The notes beneath the pieces are model-generated. The model saw only the letters and a program-made list of their open reading frames with translations, was not told where the DNA came from and made no database searches. A stretch of 64,000 bases of DNA, from NCBI RefSeq assembly GCF_002993885.1, contig NZ_CM009578.1, positions 1,959,751-2,023,750 of the forward strand. The letters run 5' to 3'. The position numbers and the translations under genes are program-made. This document shows positions 25,331 through 34,011 of this stretch, piece by piece. This DNA comes from Sphingopyxis lindanitolerans (GTDB taxonomy: Bacteria; Pseudomonadota; Alphaproteobacteria; Sphingomonadales; Sphingomonadaceae). Numbering within the stretch: the first letter of the stretch is position 1; the number at the start of each line of letters is the position of its first letter.

Positions 25331-26515
25331 ATGCGTCGCTGGCTGATGGCTATCCTCGCGCTGCTGCTCGTCGCAGCCGCCGCTTTCTTCCTCCTCGCGC
25401 CGGGGATGATCGAACGCGGCACCAACAAGATCGACGGCAAGCCGCTGCTGGCCGTCAGCGACCACGCGAGGGCGCTGCACAAGACGCTGACGATCGTCGA
25501 CCTGCACAGCGACAGCCTGTTGTGGAGCCGCAATTTCCTCGATCGCGGCACCCGCGGCCATATGGACCTGCCGCGCCTCGAAGACGGCAATGTCGCGCTG
25601 CAAATCCTCTCCAGCACCACCAAGTCGCCCAAGGGGCAGAATTACGACGCGAACAGCGGCGATACCGACAATATCACGATGCTGGCGATCGCCCAGCTTC
25701 AGCCGGTGCGGACATGGAATTCGCTGCTCGAACGCTCGCTCTGGCACGCCGAAAAATTGCACCGCGCCGCCGCCGCCTCGGCGGGCAAGCTGATCGCGGT
25801 CGCGACCCCGGCCGAACTCGACGCGCTGCTCGCCGCACGGCAAGTGAAGACGCCGCCGCCGGTCGGCGCGATGATGAGCGTCGAGGGGCTGCACAATCTC
25901 GAAGGCAATATCGACAATCTGGACAAGCTCTACGCCGCGGGCATCCGCATGGCGGGGATCACGCACTTTTTCGACAATGAATTCGCGGGGTCGATGCACG
26001 GCCTGAAAAAGGGCGGCCTCACCCCCCTCGGCCGCGAGGTCGTGCGGCGGATGGAAGCGAAAGGCATGATCGTCGACGTCGCCCATTGCAGCCACGCCTG
26101 CGTCGCCGACATCCTCAAGATGGCGCGTCGCCCCGTCGTCTCCAGCCATGGCGGGGTGCAGGCGACGTGCAAGGTCAACCGCAACCTCACCGACGACGAG
26201 ATTCGCGGGGTCGCCGCGACCGGCGGCGTGGTCGGCATCGGCTATTGGGACGCCGCGGTCTGCGACACCTCGCCCGCCAGCGTCGCCAGGGCGATGAAGC
26301 ATGTCCGCGACCTCGTCGGCATCCCATATGTCGCGCTCGGCAGCGACTATGACGGCGCGACCACCGTCCGTTTCGACACATCGAAGCTGGTGCAGGTGAC
26401 CGAGGCGCTGATCGAGGCGGGCTTCACCGACGACGAGATCCGCGCCGCGATGGGCGGCAACGCGATCCGCGTGCTGCGCGCGGGACTGGTCCCGCTGACG
26501 CCGCCTGCCCCATGA
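25331..26515 (+). CDS. Membrane dipeptidase (peptidase family M19, renal-dipeptidase-like)
   Basis: 394 residues. An N-terminal hydrophobic segment (about 4-23) should export it to the periplasm as a signal peptide or anchor. The M19 metal site is visible: H59 and D61 in DLHSD, bridging E185 in MMSVEG, H252 in DVAHCSH and H273 in SSHGG; GSDYDG is the C-terminal Asp region. It cleaves dipeptides, often L-D or D-D, and so may act in peptidoglycan-peptide recycling. The start follows GGAGAAAG at correct spacing. Confidence 0.92.
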   Translation: MRRWLMAILALLLVAAAAFFLLAPGMIERGTNKIDGKPLLAVSDHARALHKTLTIVDLHSDSLLWSRNFLDRGTRGHMDLPRLEDGNVALQILSSTTKSPKGQNYDANSGDTDNITMLAIAQLQPVRTWNSLLERSLWHAEKLHRAAAASAGKLIAVATPAELDALLAARQVKTPPPVGAMMSVEGLHNLEGNIDNLDKLYAAGIRMAGITHFFDNEFAGSMHGLKKGGLTPLGREVVRRMEAKGMIVDVAHCSHACVADILKMARRPVVSSHGGVQATCKVNRNLTDDEIRGVAATGGVVGIGYWDAAVCDTSPASVARAMKHVRDLVGIPYVALGSDYDGATTVRFDTSKLVQVTEALIEAGFTDDEIRAAMGGNAIRVLRAGLVPLTPPAP

Positions 26516-26530
26516 GCCCGATCTCCAAAT

Positions 26531-26620
26531 CCGTTTGCCCTGAGCTTGTCGAAGGGCCGTTCTTTTCCTTGGCAGCGCTGAAGGAAAGAACGGTGCTTCG
26601 ACAAGCTCAGCACGAACGGA
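26531..26620. repeat. Hairpin repeat between dipeptidase and ribF
   Basis: Outer arms at 26531-26555 and 26595-26619 contain TGAGCTTGTCGAAG and CTTCGACAAGCTCA. An inner stem CCGTTCTTT/AAAGAACGG lies between. The whole 90 bases can fold into one long hairpin. The CTTCGACA-GCTCAG motif recurs at about 17133-17150. Confidence 0.75.
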
Positions 26621-26633
26621 AGGGAGGGCGGAT

Positions 26634-27563
26634 ATGATCCGCCTCGACGGCCACGACCGCATCGAAGGGGCGCTGCGCGAGGGCGTGATCGCGCTCGGCA
26701 ATTTCGATGGCTTCCACGCCGGGCATCAGGCGGTGGTCGGCCGCGCGGTGCATCATGCCAAGGATGACGGGCGCGCCGCGATCGTCGCGACCTTCGACCC
26801 GCATCCGGTGCGCTTTTTCAAGCCCGACGTCCCGCCCTTCCGCCTGACCACGCTCGACCAAAGGCAGGAATTGTTCGCCGCGGCGGGCGCCGACGCGATG
26901 CTCGTCCTGCCCTTCGACGCGACGCTGGCGGCGACCACGGCCGAGGATTTCATCACCGAATTGCTGCTGGGTCGCTACGGCGCCGCCGGGGTCGTCACCG
27001 GCGCCGATTTCGTCTTCGGCAAGGGGCGCGGCGGCAATGTCGTCACGCTTGCCGACCAGGCCCGCCGCCTCGGCTTCTTCACCGAAATGGTCGCCCCCGT
27101 CGATGACGCCGAAGAAACCGTCTCGTCGAGCCGCATCCGCGACGCGCTGCGCACGGGCGACTGCGCGACCGCGACGCGCCTCCTCACCCGCCCGTTCACG
27201 GTCCGCAATATCGTCCAGCACGGCGACAAGAACGGCCGCCTGCTCGGCTTCCCGACCGCGAACCTCGACATGGGCCAATATCTGCGCCCGCGCTACGGCA
27301 TCTACGCCGTCACCGGCCGCCTGCCCGATGGCCGCATATTAAAGGGCGCCGCTAACCTCGGCATCCGCCCCAGCTTCGACCCGCCCAAGCTCTTGCTCGA
27401 ACCGCATTTCTTCGATTTTTCGGGCGACCTCTACGGCCAGGAAATCGACATCGCCTTCCACGCCTTTCTCCGCGAGGAAGCGAAATTCGACGGCATGGAC
27501 GCGCTGATGGCGCAGATCGCCGCGGACTGCGACCAGGCGAAGGCGCTGCTCGCATATATGTAA
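26634..27563 (+). CDS. ribF: Bifunctional riboflavin kinase / FMN adenylyltransferase
   Basis: 309 residues. It converts riboflavin to FMN and FAD. The N-terminal adenylyltransferase domain has IALGNFDGFHAGHQ (nucleotidyltransferase motif) and T-F-D-P-H-P, and ends with the VSSSRIRDAL motif. The C-terminal kinase domain has G-R-x-L-G-F-P-T-A-N-L, Y-G-I-Y-A-V and H-F-F-D-F-S-G-D-L-Y-G. It leads the ribF-ileS-lspA cluster, a very common arrangement, although here a 205-base repeat-bearing gap precedes ileS. Confidence 0.96.
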   Translation: MIRLDGHDRIEGALREGVIALGNFDGFHAGHQAVVGRAVHHAKDDGRAAIVATFDPHPVRFFKPDVPPFRLTTLDQRQELFAAAGADAMLVLPFDATLAATTAEDFITELLLGRYGAAGVVTGADFVFGKGRGGNVVTLADQARRLGFFTEMVAPVDDAEETVSSSRIRDALRTGDCATATRLLTRPFTVRNIVQHGDKNGRLLGFPTANLDMGQYLRPRYGIYAVTGRLPDGRILKGAANLGIRPSFDPPKLLLEPHFFDFSGDLYGQEIDIAFHAFLREEAKFDGMDALMAQIAADCDQAKALLAYM

Positions 27564-27596
27564 TTTGCGCCGAAGCGCTGCGATCGCAGAGAATTG

Positions 27597-27732
27597 GGTT
27601 CACGCGGAGGCGCGGAGACGCGGAGAAGAAAAAGGATCGGCGGCTTTGCTGCCCTATTTCTCTCCTCCTCTGCGATCTCTGCGCCGCTGCGCGAATCTTT
27701 TCTCTCCGCGTCTCCGCGTCTCCGCGTGAACC
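27597..27732. repeat. Inverted-repeat element between ribF and ileS (family C)
   Basis: Arms of about 35 bases (27597-27632 and 27698-27732) contain GGCGCGGAGACGCGGAGAA and its near complement. The core holds TGCGATCGCAGAG-like pieces repeated in reverse. A shorter relative lies at 52603-52695, upstream of clpB. It sits in the leader of ileS. Confidence 0.8.
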
Positions 27733-27768
27733 TTTGCGCCGCCGCAAAACTGCGCTAAGCGCCCGGCC

Positions 27769-30700
27769 ATGACCGATGCTCCAGACTATCGCGACACCGT
27801 CTTCCTGCCCAAGACCGACTTTCCGATGAAGGCCGGCCTGCCGCAGAAGGAACCGCTGATTCTCGCCAAATGGCTCGAGGGCAATCTGGAGGGGCAGATT
27901 CGCGAGGCCCGCAAGGGCCGCGACCAGTTCATCCTCCACGACGGCCCGCCCTATGCCAATGGCGACATGCACATCGGCCATGCGCTCAACCATATCCTCA
28001 AGGACATGGTCGTCCGCACCCAGACGCTGAAGGGCAAGGACGCGCCGTACGTTCCCGGCTGGGACTGCCACGGCCTGCCGATCGAGTGGAAGGTCGAGGA
28101 GCAATATCGCAAGAAAAAGCTCAACAAGGACGAGGTTCCGGTCGAGGAATTCCGCGCCGAATGCCGCGCCTATGCGCAGCATTGGGTCGATACCCAGCGC
28201 GAGCAGCTGAAGCGCCTCGGCATCGGCGGCGACTGGGACCATCCCTACCTCACGATGGATTATGAGGCCGAGGCGACGATCGTCCGCGAACTGCTCAAAT
28301 TCGCCGCGAACGACATGCTCTATCGCGGCGCCAAGCCGGTGATGTGGTCGCCGGTCGAAAAGACCGCGCTCGCCGAGGCCGAGATCGAATATGAGGATAT
28401 CGTCTCGACGCAGATCGATGTGGCGTTCGAGATCGTCGAAAGCCCGATCGCCGAACTGGTCGGCGCGCATGCGGTGATCTGGACGACCACGCCGTGGACG
28501 ATCCCGGTCAACCAGGCTTTGGCCTATGGGCCAGAGGTGGATTATGCATTGACTGTTTGTCGTAACCACGACGGCAAGATTCTTGGTCGTTTCCTTGTCG
28601 CAACCGATCTGGTCGACGCATTTCAACACCGTGTCGACGCTACGGTAAGAGGGACAGAGAACCCCGAACTGATCGGCACGTGGGGTATCGACAGCTTCCA
28701 CCACGGCTCCGACCTCGCCGGCACCGTCGCCCGCCACCCGATCTACAACCACCTTCGTCATTCCCGCGAAAGCGGGAACCCAGAGCGCGCATCGGCTGAC
28801 CCCACCCTGGGTTCCCGCTTTCGCGGGAATGACAAGGATTGGGAGCGCGCGCTGGAATTTTACGCCCGCCCGCGCCCCTTCCTCGCGGGCGATTTCGTCA
28901 CCACCGACAGCGGCACGGGCCTCGTCCATATGGCGCCCGACCATGGCGAGGATGATTTCGACCTCTGCAAGGCGAACGGCATCGATCCCGTCTTCGCGGT
29001 CGAGGGCGACGGCAAATATCGCGCCGACTGGGCATGGCTCGGCGGTCAGGGCAGCGTCATCAACCCCAAGTTCAATGCCCCCGACGGCCCGATCTGCTCG
29101 GACCTCAGCGAAGCTGGCGCGCTGCTCGCCGCCAGCGCCGACTACAAGCACAGCTACCCGCATAGCTGGCGCTCGAAAGCGAAGGTCATCTATCGCTGCA
29201 CCCCGCAATGGTTCGTGCCGATGGACAGGGTGATGACCCATATCTCGCCCAAGACGCCGAGCGAAAAGCGCTGGGAGAATGAAGGCGGCGCGATCAACCC
29301 CGCCGATGAGGTGCTTTGCGCCGCGCCAACGCTGCGGCAGGCGGCGATGCAGGCGATCGACGACACGCGCTTCGTGCCGCCCAAGGGCCGCAACCGCATC
29401 GGATCGATGGTCGAGGGGCGCCCCGACTGGGTGCTGAGCCGCCAGCGCGCCTGGGGCGTGCCGATCACGCTCTTCGTCGACCGCAAGACCGGGCAATATC
29501 TCAACGACCCGATCGTCAACGACCGCATCGTCGCGGCGGTGCGCGAGGGCGGCGTCGACGCATGGAGCGACGCGCGCGCGCAGGACTATCTCGGCACCGC
29601 CTATGACGCCGCCGATTACGAGCGCATCGTCGACATTCTCGACGTCTGGTTCGATTCGGGCTGCACCCACGCCTTCGTGCTCGAAAGCGGCCGCTGGCCC
29701 GCACTCGTCCGCCACGACGGCGGCACCCACAGCGCCGACCTCTATCTCGAAGGCAGCGACCAGCATCGCGGCTGGTTCCAGTCGTCGCTGCTCGAATCGT
29801 GCGGCACGCGCGGACAGGCGCCCTATAAGGCCGTCCTCACCCACGGCTTCACCATGGACGCCAAGGGTTTCAAAATGTCGAAGTCGCTCGGCAACACGAT
29901 CAGCCCGATCGACCTGATGCGCGACTATGGCGCCGACATCCTCCGCCTGTGGGCGCTGTCGGTCGATTTCACCGAGGACCACCGTATCGGCAAGGAAATC
30001 CTGACCGGGGTCGCCGACCAGTATCGCAAGCTGCGCAACAGCTTCCGCTATCTGCTCGGCGCGCTCGACGGCTTCACCGAGGAAGAGCGCGTCACCGACG
30101 TCGCCGCGATGCCCGAGCTTGAACGCTATATGCTGAGCCTGCTCGCCGACCTCGACGCGAAGCTGGCCCGCGCGGTCGATGATTTCGACTATAATAGTTA
30201 CACCCGCCTGCTCGCCGATTTCTGCAACGAGGATCTGTCGGCCTTCTATTTCGACATCCGCAAGGACGTCCTCTACTGCGACCTCGGTCCCGCCGTCCCG
30301 CTCGGCACCGACACCCGCCGCGCCTATCGCAGCGTCCTCGATGTGCTGTTCCACGCGCTGGTGCGCTATGCGGCGCCGGTGCTGGTGTTTACCAGCGAGG
30401 AAGTGTGGGGGACGCGCTATCCGCAAGCGGGCAGCGTGCATTTGCTCGAATGGCCCAGCCTCCCCGCGCTCCCCACTCTTGGCGGGAACACGGCGATGGC
30501 CGAAAAATGGGCACAAATCCGCGAAACCCGCGCGCACGTCACCGAACGCATCGAACCGCTGCGCCGCGAAAAGATCATCCGTTCCAGCCTCGAAGCCGAA
30601 GTGTGGCTCCCCCACGAGTCCGGCGACGTCGATGTCGAGGAAATTTTCATCACCTCGACCGTCCATCAGGGCGACTGGGACGTGAAGCGCACTGAAAACC

Positions 30701-30792
30701 ACAAATGCGGCCGCTGCTGGCGCCACCTGCCCGAGGTCGCCGAGGACGGCAGCTTGTGCAATCGCTGCGAGACGGTATTGGACGCAGCATGA
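27769..30792 (+). CDS. ileS: Isoleucyl-tRNA synthetase
   Basis: A 1007-residue class I synthetase, longer than E. coli IleS (938). HIGH is at 68-71 and KMSKS at 702-706. The editing domain (CP1) has TTPWTIP and GTGLVHMAPDHGEDDF. Four C-terminal cysteines (980, 983, 997, 1000) form the zinc knuckle. Residues about 329-355 are an extra segment encoded by an in-frame palindromic repeat, inserted in CP1 just before the conserved F-V-T-T-D-S-G-T-G strand. The preceding 160 bases have lower G+C (about 52-57 %) than the rest of the gene. The stop overlaps lspA by ATGA. Confidence 0.97.
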   Translation: MTDAPDYRDTVFLPKTDFPMKAGLPQKEPLILAKWLEGNLEGQIREARKGRDQFILHDGPPYANGDMHIGHALNHILKDMVVRTQTLKGKDAPYVPGWDCHGLPIEWKVEEQYRKKKLNKDEVPVEEFRAECRAYAQHWVDTQREQLKRLGIGGDWDHPYLTMDYEAEATIVRELLKFAANDMLYRGAKPVMWSPVEKTALAEAEIEYEDIVSTQIDVAFEIVESPIAELVGAHAVIWTTTPWTIPVNQALAYGPEVDYALTVCRNHDGKILGRFLVATDLVDAFQHRVDATVRGTENPELIGTWGIDSFHHGSDLAGTVARHPIYNHLRHSRESGNPERASADPTLGSRFRGNDKDWERALEFYARPRPFLAGDFVTTDSGTGLVHMAPDHGEDDFDLCKANGIDPVFAVEGDGKYRADWAWLGGQGSVINPKFNAPDGPICSDLSEAGALLAASADYKHSYPHSWRSKAKVIYRCTPQWFVPMDRVMTHISPKTPSEKRWENEGGAINPADEVLCAAPTLRQAAMQAIDDTRFVPPKGRNRIGSMVEGRPDWVLSRQRAWGVPITLFVDRKTGQYLNDPIVNDRIVAAVREGGVDAWSDARAQDYLGTAYDAADYERIVDILDVWFDSGCTHAFVLESGRWPALVRHDGGTHSADLYLEGSDQHRGWFQSSLLESCGTRGQAPYKAVLTHGFTMDAKGFKMSKSLGNTISPIDLMRDYGADILRLWALSVDFTEDHRIGKEILTGVADQYRKLRNSFRYLLGALDGFTEEERVTDVAAMPELERYMLSLLADLDAKLARAVDDFDYNSYTRLLADFCNEDLSAFYFDIRKDVLYCDLGPAVPLGTDTRRAYRSVLDVLFHALVRYAAPVLVFTSEEVWGTRYPQAGSVHLLEWPSLPALPTLGGNTAMAEKWAQIRETRAHVTERIEPLRREKIIRSSLEAEVWLPHESGDVDVEEIFITSTVHQGDWDVKRTENHKCGRCWRHLPEVAEDGSLCNRCETVLDAA
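28756..28834. repeat. In-frame palindromic repeat inside ileS (family B)
   Basis: 27-base arms (28756-28782 and 28808-28834) match at 26 of 27 positions and contain CATTCCCGCGAAAGCGGGAA. The translation gives R-H-S-R-E-S-G-N-P and S-R-F-R-G-N-D-K, peptide tags typical of such elements when they are read through. The gene stays open and has no other defect. Confidence 0.85.
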
Positions 30793-31325
30793 GCCAGCGT
30801 TCGCCCCATCTCGGCTTCGGCCTTCTCGTCGCGGCGGTCGCCTTCGCCCTCGACCAGCTCGCGAAGTGGGTCGTCACCGTCCCGCTATCGGTTGCGACCC
30901 AGCCCGGCCGGTCGATCGAACTGACCTCCTTCTTCAATCTGACCTGGGCGGAGAATTGCGGCATCTCGCTGTCGATGTTCGCAAAATGCAACGACACGAC
31001 GCGATGGACGCTCGTCGCAGTGACTGCGGCGGTCGCGATCGGCGTCGCCGTCTGGATGACGCGCGAAAAGGCGAAGGGCGACGTGATCGCGCTCGCGCTG
31101 ATTCTTGGTGGCGCGCTCGGCAATATCGTCGATCGCGTGCGGCTCGGCTATGTCGTCGACTATGCCGACCTGCACATCGGCGCCTTCAAGCCCTTTATGA
31201 TCTTCAACGTCGCCGATGCGTGCATCACGATCGGCGTCGTTTTGCTGGTTGCGCGCGCGCTGCTCTTGGGCGAAAAGACCCCCGAAGCGCCAGCTGTCTC
31301 TGACGAGAAGCCCGCTGCTGATTAA
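30789..31325 (+). CDS. lspA: Lipoprotein signal peptidase (SPase II)
   Basis: 178 residues with four transmembrane helices. It cleaves lipoprotein signal peptides after lipidation of the cysteine. The catalytic aspartates are D115 in NIVDRV and D143 in FNVADACI; D22 in F-A-L-D-Q-L-A-K is the other conserved Asp. The usual N-x-G-A motif reads NCGISLSMF. The start overlaps the ileS stop. A lipoprotein gene follows directly. Confidence 0.95.
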   Translation: MSQRSPHLGFGLLVAAVAFALDQLAKWVVTVPLSVATQPGRSIELTSFFNLTWAENCGISLSMFAKCNDTTRWTLVAVTAAVAIGVAVWMTREKAKGDVIALALILGGALGNIVDRVRLGYVVDYADLHIGAFKPFMIFNVADACITIGVVLLVARALLLGEKTPEAPAVSDEKPAAD

Positions 31326-31343
31326 ACGGGGCGCATTGGGAGT

Positions 31344-31772
31344 ATGATTTACGTGAACCGGACCACCGCCATCCTCGCCGCCTCGATTCTTGCGACGACG
31401 CTTTCGGCCTGCGGCTCGAACAGCCTGTTCAACCGCGACCGCCCCGACGAAATGGCGGTGTCGCGCCAGGCGCCGCTCGTCGTGCCGCCCGATTTTTCGC
31501 TGACCCCGCCCGCCCCCGGCGCCGCGCGTCCGGGCAATGAAACCACCGCCGAACAGACGCTCAAGGCGCTCTTCGGCGGCGACGCGCCGCGCAGCGCGGC
31601 CGAAGCGCAGGTCATCGGCCAGGCCGATGGCGATCGCGCCGTCCCCGGCATCCGCAGCAGCGTCGGCAGCCCCGGCACCCAGGTCGTCGATAAGGGTCTC
31701 GTCACCCGCGACATCGTCTTCGCTCCCGAAGGCGACGGCCGCGACGCCAGCGCCTCGATCCCCGGCGCCTGA
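31344..31772 (+). CDS. DUF3035-type lipoprotein
   Basis: 142 residues with a signal peptide and lipobox LSAC, then a polar Pro/Ala/Gly-rich chain with L-V-V-P-P-D-F-S-L and a small helical T-A-E-Q-T-L-K-A-L-F-G-G segment. The P-P-D-F-x-L-x-P-P motif is the hallmark of DUF3035, a lipoprotein family proposed as a BamF-type outer-membrane assembly accessory in alphaproteobacteria. Its position directly behind lspA, which processes it, is conserved. The specific role is not established by sequence. Confidence 0.82.
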   Translation: MIYVNRTTAILAASILATTLSACGSNSLFNRDRPDEMAVSRQAPLVVPPDFSLTPPAPGAARPGNETTAEQTLKALFGGDAPRSAAEAQVIGQADGDRAVPGIRSSVGSPGTQVVDKGLVTRDIVFAPEGDGRDASASIPGA

Positions 31773-31803
31773 GCGCCGACCGGAGCCGCTTCCGGCTCCT
31801 CCC

Positions 31804-32109
31804 CTATTCGGCCGCGGCGGGCAGATGCGCGACCAGAGCGCGCAGCGCAGCGACATGGGCGTCAAGCGCGCGGGCGCCGACACGGGTCAGCGACGCCCAG
31901 GTCCGCTGACGCCCGCCGACCGCGGCCTTGCGCAAATGGACATAGCCGGCGTCGCCCAAAGCCGCGAGATGCTTCGACAGCACCGAATCGCTGACGCGGG
32001 TGAGTTCGCGCAGCTTGGCGAATTCCATTTCGCTGACCTTCGCAAGCAGCGCCGCGATCTGCAACCGCGCCGGCGGATGAAGCAGCATGTCGATCGCATC
32101 GACGCTCAT
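31804..32109 (-). CDS. Winged-helix transcriptional regulator
   Basis: 101 residues: R-L-Q-I-A-A-L-L, then E-F-A-K-L-R-E-L-T-R-V-S-D-S-V-L-S-K-H-L-A-A-L (helix-turn-helix) and a wing with R-Q-R-T-W-A-S-L-T. This is the ArsR/MarR-like DNA-binding fold without an evident metal site. It follows a membrane-protein gene with a 4-base overlap. The operon is preceded by three CTTTCC-N5-GGAAAG-like sites, so autoregulation is likely. The same pairing of a small winged-helix repressor and a 4-helix membrane protein is seen in many actinobacterial and proteobacterial genomes. Confidence 0.85.
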   Translation of the reverse strand: MSVDAIDMLLHPPARLQIAALLAKVSEMEFAKLRELTRVSDSVLSKHLAALGDAGYVHLRKAAVGGRQRTWASLTRVGARALDAHVAALRALVAHLPAAAE

Positions 32110-32555
32110 GCCGCCCCCCGCATCAGTTCGCGGCGATAACTACGGCTCCACGCGATGCTCGCGCCCAGCGCCGCGACAAAGGCGATTCCGCCGATTCCCA
32201 ACTTGGGGACGATCGACAAGCCGCTGATGCGAGCGTGGATTTCGGCCGCCATCGTGGCGACCATGACGGCGACCAAGGCCAGCGTCACCGGCAGCGTCGC
32301 GCCTTTGCGGTATCCGTTGACGAAGACGCCGTAGCGCCGCCGATCGTCGGTGACCAGCCACGCGACCCCTGCCATCGCAAGGACGACGCTCGGCAACTGG
32401 ATCGCCAGGCCGAACCCGACGCCCAGAACCAGAATCGTCAGGACCGCAGCGAAGGCGGCGTGCCGCCACAGCGGACAATAGGTGGCCTTCAGCGCCAGGT
32501 CGCGTTGCGCGGCATCGATGCTGTCGAGCGCGGCGCGGGCTTCGATCGGATTCAT
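32106..32555 (-). CDS. Integral membrane protein co-transcribed with the regulator
   Basis: 149 residues. A soluble N-terminal helix with D-S-I-D-A-A-Q-R-D is followed by about four membrane helices in two pairs (about residues 33-70 and 88-138). The ATG at 32555 follows GAGGAGCC. It lies first in the operon, downstream of the operator array at 32571-32639. No transport motif is visible. The protein may be the regulator's target or its signal sensor; this is inference. Confidence 0.8.
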   Translation of the reverse strand: MNPIEARAALDSIDAAQRDLALKATYCPLWRHAAFAAVLTILVLGVGFGLAIQLPSVVLAMAGVAWLVTDDRRRYGVFVNGYRKGATLPVTLALVAVMVATMAAEIHARISGLSIVPKLGIGGIAFVAALGASIAWSRSYRRELMRGAA

Positions 32556-32570
32556 GAAATGGCTCCTCAA

Positions 32571-32639
32571 CTTTCCAATGTGGAAAGCGATAGCCACCAC
32601 TTTCCACATTGGCAAGTCATTTCTTTCCGAATCGGAAAG
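32571..32639 (-). promoter_or_regulatory. Triple operator array, CTTTCC-N5-GGAAAG
   Basis: Two perfect 17-base dyads, CTTTCCAATGTGGAAAG (32571-32587) and CTTTCCGAATCGGAAAG (32623-32639), flank a degenerate third, CTTTCCACATTGGCAAG (32600-32616). Centre-to-centre distances are 29 and 23 bases. The array begins 16 bases upstream of the membrane-protein start, where a minus-strand promoter must lie. It is the obvious binding site for the winged-helix dimer encoded in the operon. Confidence 0.75.
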
Positions 32640-32651
32640 AAAGGCCGACCA

Positions 32652-33884
32652 CTATCCCACCACGATCCGCACCGGCATATGCGTAAAGCCATGCAGGAAC
32701 GGGCTCGGCAATCGCTCGGCCGACCCCTGCGGCGCGATGCGGATGCCGCGGCCCACAATCTCCTCGATCAGCGTGCAAAGCTGGATCTCGGCCAGCCGCG
32801 CGCCGACGCAGCGATGGATGCCGTGTCCGAAGGCGACGTGCCGCCGCGCATTCTCGCGGCGCACGTCAAAGACATCGGCGTCGGCAAAGACGCTCTCGTC
32901 GCGGTTCGCCGAAATATACCAGAGGATCACCTTCTCGCCCTTGCGCAAGGCCTGTCCGCCCAGCTCGATGTCGCGCATGCAGGTTCGCCGCATATGGGTG
33001 ACCGGCGACTGCCAGCGGATGATCTCCTGCGCCGCATTGGGGATCAGCGATGCGTCGGCGCGCAGCCGGTCGAGTTCGCCCGGAAAACGGTGCAGCGCCT
33101 CGACCAGCCCGCTCATCGAATTGCGCGTCGTGTCGTTGCCGCCGACGATCAGCAGCGCGATGTTCGCAAGCCGCTCCATCGGATTGAGGTTCCCCATCGC
33201 CTCGCTGTGCACCATGCGCGAGAGGAGGTCGTCGCTCGGCGGCAGCGCCTTGCGCGCGGCGAATTCGGCGTCGAAGCGCGCGAGCATCGCCTGCATTTGC
33301 GCCATCCATTCGGCGCGATATTCCTCGGTCGCGGTCTCGGGCGAGACATTGCCGCCATAGTCCGACCAGCGCTTGAGATCGTGGCGTTCCTCCCACGGAA
33401 AATCGAACAAGATGCACAGCATCCCGATCGTCAGCGGCACCGACACCCGCTCGACCCAGTCGAACGTCTCGCCGAGCGGCAGGCCGTCGAACAGTTCGCG
33501 CGTCCGCTGCTTGACCACCTTCTCGCGCTCGCTCATCTGGCTCGGGTTGAAGGCGGGGGAGATCACCCGGCGCTGCGCGGTGTGGACCGGCGGGTCGGCG
33601 GCGATGAAATTGGGCAGGTTCGACTGCGGTGGCGGGTCGGCGATGACGATATTGCCATTCTCCCACGACGAGGAGAAGGTCGCGGGGTCAAGCTCGACCG
33701 CCTGCACCAGCGCGTGAGTCGCCACCGACCAATAGCCGCCATAGGGGCTGTCGGGGCACCAGCTCACCGGCATCTCGGCGCGCAGCTTCGCGAACGGCTC
33801 GCGCCACTTGTCCTCGACATAAAGCGCGATGTCGCTGACATCGACCGGGCTCACCGCCCGCGCTTCGTCCACCACCGACGCCAT
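32652..33884 (-). CDS. Cytochrome P450
   Basis: A 410-residue soluble bacterial P450 with no membrane anchor. The I-helix oxygen-binding motif is GGNDTTR, the K-helix ExxR is EIIR, and the heme loop is FGHGIHRCVGARLA with the thiolate ligand C359. The N-terminal V-D-V-S-D-I-A-L-Y and ENGNIVIAD patterns resemble CYP families acting on terpenes, steroids or fatty acids, but the substrate cannot be read from sequence. No ferredoxin or reductase gene is adjacent, so electron partners must be encoded elsewhere. Confidence 0.93.
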   Translation of the reverse strand: MASVVDEARAVSPVDVSDIALYVEDKWREPFAKLRAEMPVSWCPDSPYGGYWSVATHALVQAVELDPATFSSSWENGNIVIADPPPQSNLPNFIAADPPVHTAQRRVISPAFNPSQMSEREKVVKQRTRELFDGLPLGETFDWVERVSVPLTIGMLCILFDFPWEERHDLKRWSDYGGNVSPETATEEYRAEWMAQMQAMLARFDAEFAARKALPPSDDLLSRMVHSEAMGNLNPMERLANIALLIVGGNDTTRNSMSGLVEALHRFPGELDRLRADASLIPNAAQEIIRWQSPVTHMRRTCMRDIELGGQALRKGEKVILWYISANRDESVFADADVFDVRRENARRHVAFGHGIHRCVGARLAEIQLCTLIEEIVGRGIRIAPQGSAERLPSPFLHGFTHMPVRIVVG

Positions 33885-34011
33885 ATCGCTCTCCCGCTAT
33901 TCGATGTCCCTTGTTCTTTGGACATTAGCCGGACCGGTTCGAGCCGCAAGGCGGTGCGTGATGAAAACGGATTGCGCGCCGCCATGCCGACGGCGGCGCG
34001 CGAACCCGATA

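Noticed and set aside
27352..30726. A 1124-codon open frame on the - strand opposite ileS
   Set aside because: Shadow of ileS with no domain-like sequence; ileS itself has all catalytic motifs.
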